Shown here piece by piece: positions 7,086 to 7,111 of a stretch of DNA of 7,111 nucleotides. The stretch comes from Sandaracinaceae bacterium (GTDB lineage: Bacteria; Myxococcota_A; Polyangia; Polyangiales; JAFGIB01). The notes under the pieces are model-generated. The model worked only from the letters and a program-made list of their open reading frames with translations, was not told the origin of the DNA and did not search any database. A program made the position numbers and the translations under genes. The stretch lies in contig JADGRG010000553.1 in NCBI GenBank assembly GCA_017881145.1, positions 1-7,111 of the forward strand. Direction: 5' to 3'. Numbering within the stretch: position 1 is the first letter of the stretch; every line of letters begins with the position of its first letter.

Positions 7086-7097
7086 GGCATATATGCC
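7086..7097. promoter_or_regulatory. Perfect 12-bp palindrome, possible activator or operator site
   Basis: GGCATATATGCC is a perfect palindrome in otherwise GC-rich intergenic DNA. Flanking GCTG (7081-7084) and CAGC (7101-7104) extend the symmetry imperfectly. Its centre is about 95 bases upstream of the start predicted from the sigma-54 match, a usual distance for enhancer-binding-protein sites. It might instead serve a gene beyond the right edge. Confidence 0.35.
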
Positions 7098-7111
7098 ACG
7101 CAGCCCCGGCG

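Noticed and set aside
1..7111. Mobile elements, CRISPR arrays, tRNA or rRNA genes, toxin-antitoxin or phage-defence genes
   Set aside because: No transposase motifs, spaced direct repeats, tRNA-like cloverleaf or small paired genes were seen on either strand by eye. The window looks like ordinary chromosomal DNA apart from the right end.

Overview
This GC-rich window (roughly two thirds G+C by eye) comes from a bacterial chromosome. A full-length PlsB-type acyltransferase, a UDP-glucuronate decarboxylase, a kinase-less PEGA-domain membrane protein rich in Pro and Ala, and a strong sigma-54 promoter match together suggest a myxobacterium or a relative (Myxococcota). That assignment is an inference from gene content; the window holds no rRNA or other direct marker.

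Layout, left to right. (1) Bases 2-670 (+) are the C-terminal 222 codons of a multi-pass membrane protein whose tail resembles YfhO/GT-C-like proteins. (2) A short convergent gap holds a small imperfect hairpin. (3) plsB (698-3337, -) encodes glycerol-3-phosphate acyltransferase, the first step of phospholipid synthesis. (4) A UDP-glucuronate decarboxylase gene (3358-4308, -) lies 20 bases upstream of plsB and is probably cotranscribed with it. (5) A 109-bp divergent intergenic region separates that pair from (6) argJ (4418-5638, +), the ornithine/glutamate acetyltransferase of the acetyl-recycling arginine pathway. (7) Bases 5673-6953 (-) encode a single-pass membrane protein with a long disordered Pro/Ala-rich N-terminal part and a C-terminal PEGA-like domain, convergent with argJ. 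(8) The right end (6969-7111) has no gene but holds a 10-of-12 match to the sigma-54 -24/-12 consensus on the minus strand and, about 95 bp upstream of the predicted transcription start, a perfect 12-bp palindrome.

The metabolic genes are ordinary housekeeping functions (phospholipid, nucleotide sugar, arginine) and form no single pathway. The least ordinary part is the right end: an unnamed PEGA membrane protein with a non-ATG start and an apparent sigma-54 promoter plus possible activator site. No mobile elements, CRISPR arrays, tRNA or rRNA genes were seen. No stretch over 300 bases lacks a gene.
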